Shown here: piece by piece, positions 63,999 to 64,000 of the stretch
Numbering within the stretch: the stretch's first letter is position 1
Layout: each line of letters begins with the position of its first letter
Source: an uncultured Croceitalea sp.
GTDB lineage: Bacteria > Bacteroidota > Bacteroidia > Flavobacteriales > Flavobacteriaceae
Assembly (NCBI GenBank): GCA_947495075.1
Contig: CANLXH010000003.1
Coordinates: forward strand, 62,001-126,000
Direction: 5' to 3'
Length of the DNA: 64,000 bases
Program-made: the position numbers and the translations under genes
Notes under the pieces: generated by a model
What the model was told of the DNA's origin: nothing
Databases searched by the model: none
The model's input: the letters and a program-made list of their open reading frames with translations, nothing else

Positions 63999-64000
63999 AA

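Noticed and set aside
1-64000. CRISPR array
   Set aside because: Repeats present are few, long, imperfect and spaced by whole genes; no short regularly spaced repeats or cas genes seen.

Overview
The window looks like a low-GC chromosomal segment of a flavobacterium (family Flavobacteriaceae, phylum Bacteroidota). Evidence: adjacent gliding-motility genes gldB and gldC; a Bacteroidota-style division and cell-wall (dcw) cluster with a long-tailed FtsZ and a PASTA-domain penicillin-binding protein; several promoters of the TAnnTTTG type; outer-membrane barrels and lipoproteins; and a DnaG that lacks the usual zinc ligands. The species cannot be named from the sequence alone.

Layout. 1-3.8 kb (+): the 3' end of trmL, a leishmanolysin-like metallopeptidase, rpe, a YpdA-type flavoprotein reductase and an unknown protein. 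3.8-14.7 kb (-): a tightly packed run of about 14 genes. Its promoter-proximal half is a redox module in which three enzymes each carry a Rieske [2Fe-2S] domain: an FMN glutamate-synthase-like protein, a thiamine-diphosphate enzyme and a haem-b type membrane protein. Two small membrane proteins, a Cys/His-motif membrane protein and a YHS protein lie between or after them. Its distal half holds a LysE-type exporter, a DinB-like protein, a TANGO2/NRDE protein, an ATP-grasp protein, an outer-membrane barrel and a secreted peptidase. A glycerate kinase gene follows at 14.8-15.9 kb (-).

15.9-25.8 kb: an accessory region whose genes all lie on the + strand while both flanks lie on the - strand. It contains a decayed gene, a possible immunity protein, a FISUMP/beta-lactamase fusion, a truncated DUF2199 protein, membrane proteins, lipoproteins, a second serine hydrolase and an alpha/beta hydrolase. 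Long spacers carry hairpin-rich repeats that stop 12-17 bases before start codons, and a shared motif follows several stop codons. This resembles a gene-cassette array, but no integrase is visible and the motifs are not canonical attC sites. The region ends at the 3' end of a tRNA-Arg(TCG) gene.

25.9-42.1 kb (-): yqeY, then the dcw cluster in transcription order mraZ, rsmH, ftsL-like, PASTA PBP, murE, mraY, murD, ftsW, murG, murC, ftsQ, ftsA, ftsZ, with a terminator after ftsZ. 42.2-49.6 kb (mostly +): an alpha/beta hydrolase, engB, small membrane and NTF2-like proteins, a DUF1287 protein, gldB/gldC (-), nadE and a LuxR-type regulator with a non-standard receiver. 49.6-64 kb (-): dnaG, an outer-membrane barrel with a sigma factor and putative anti-sigma partner, a polyprenyl synthase, rlmN, queA, aroA, a MazG-like hydrolase, two DUF3857/transglutaminase paralogs (one with its catalytic residues lost), dtd, and the 3' end of rsgA.

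The two best candidates for something undescribed are the triple-Rieske operon and the cassette-like island. All calls rest on reading the sequence and on family knowledge; no database search was run.
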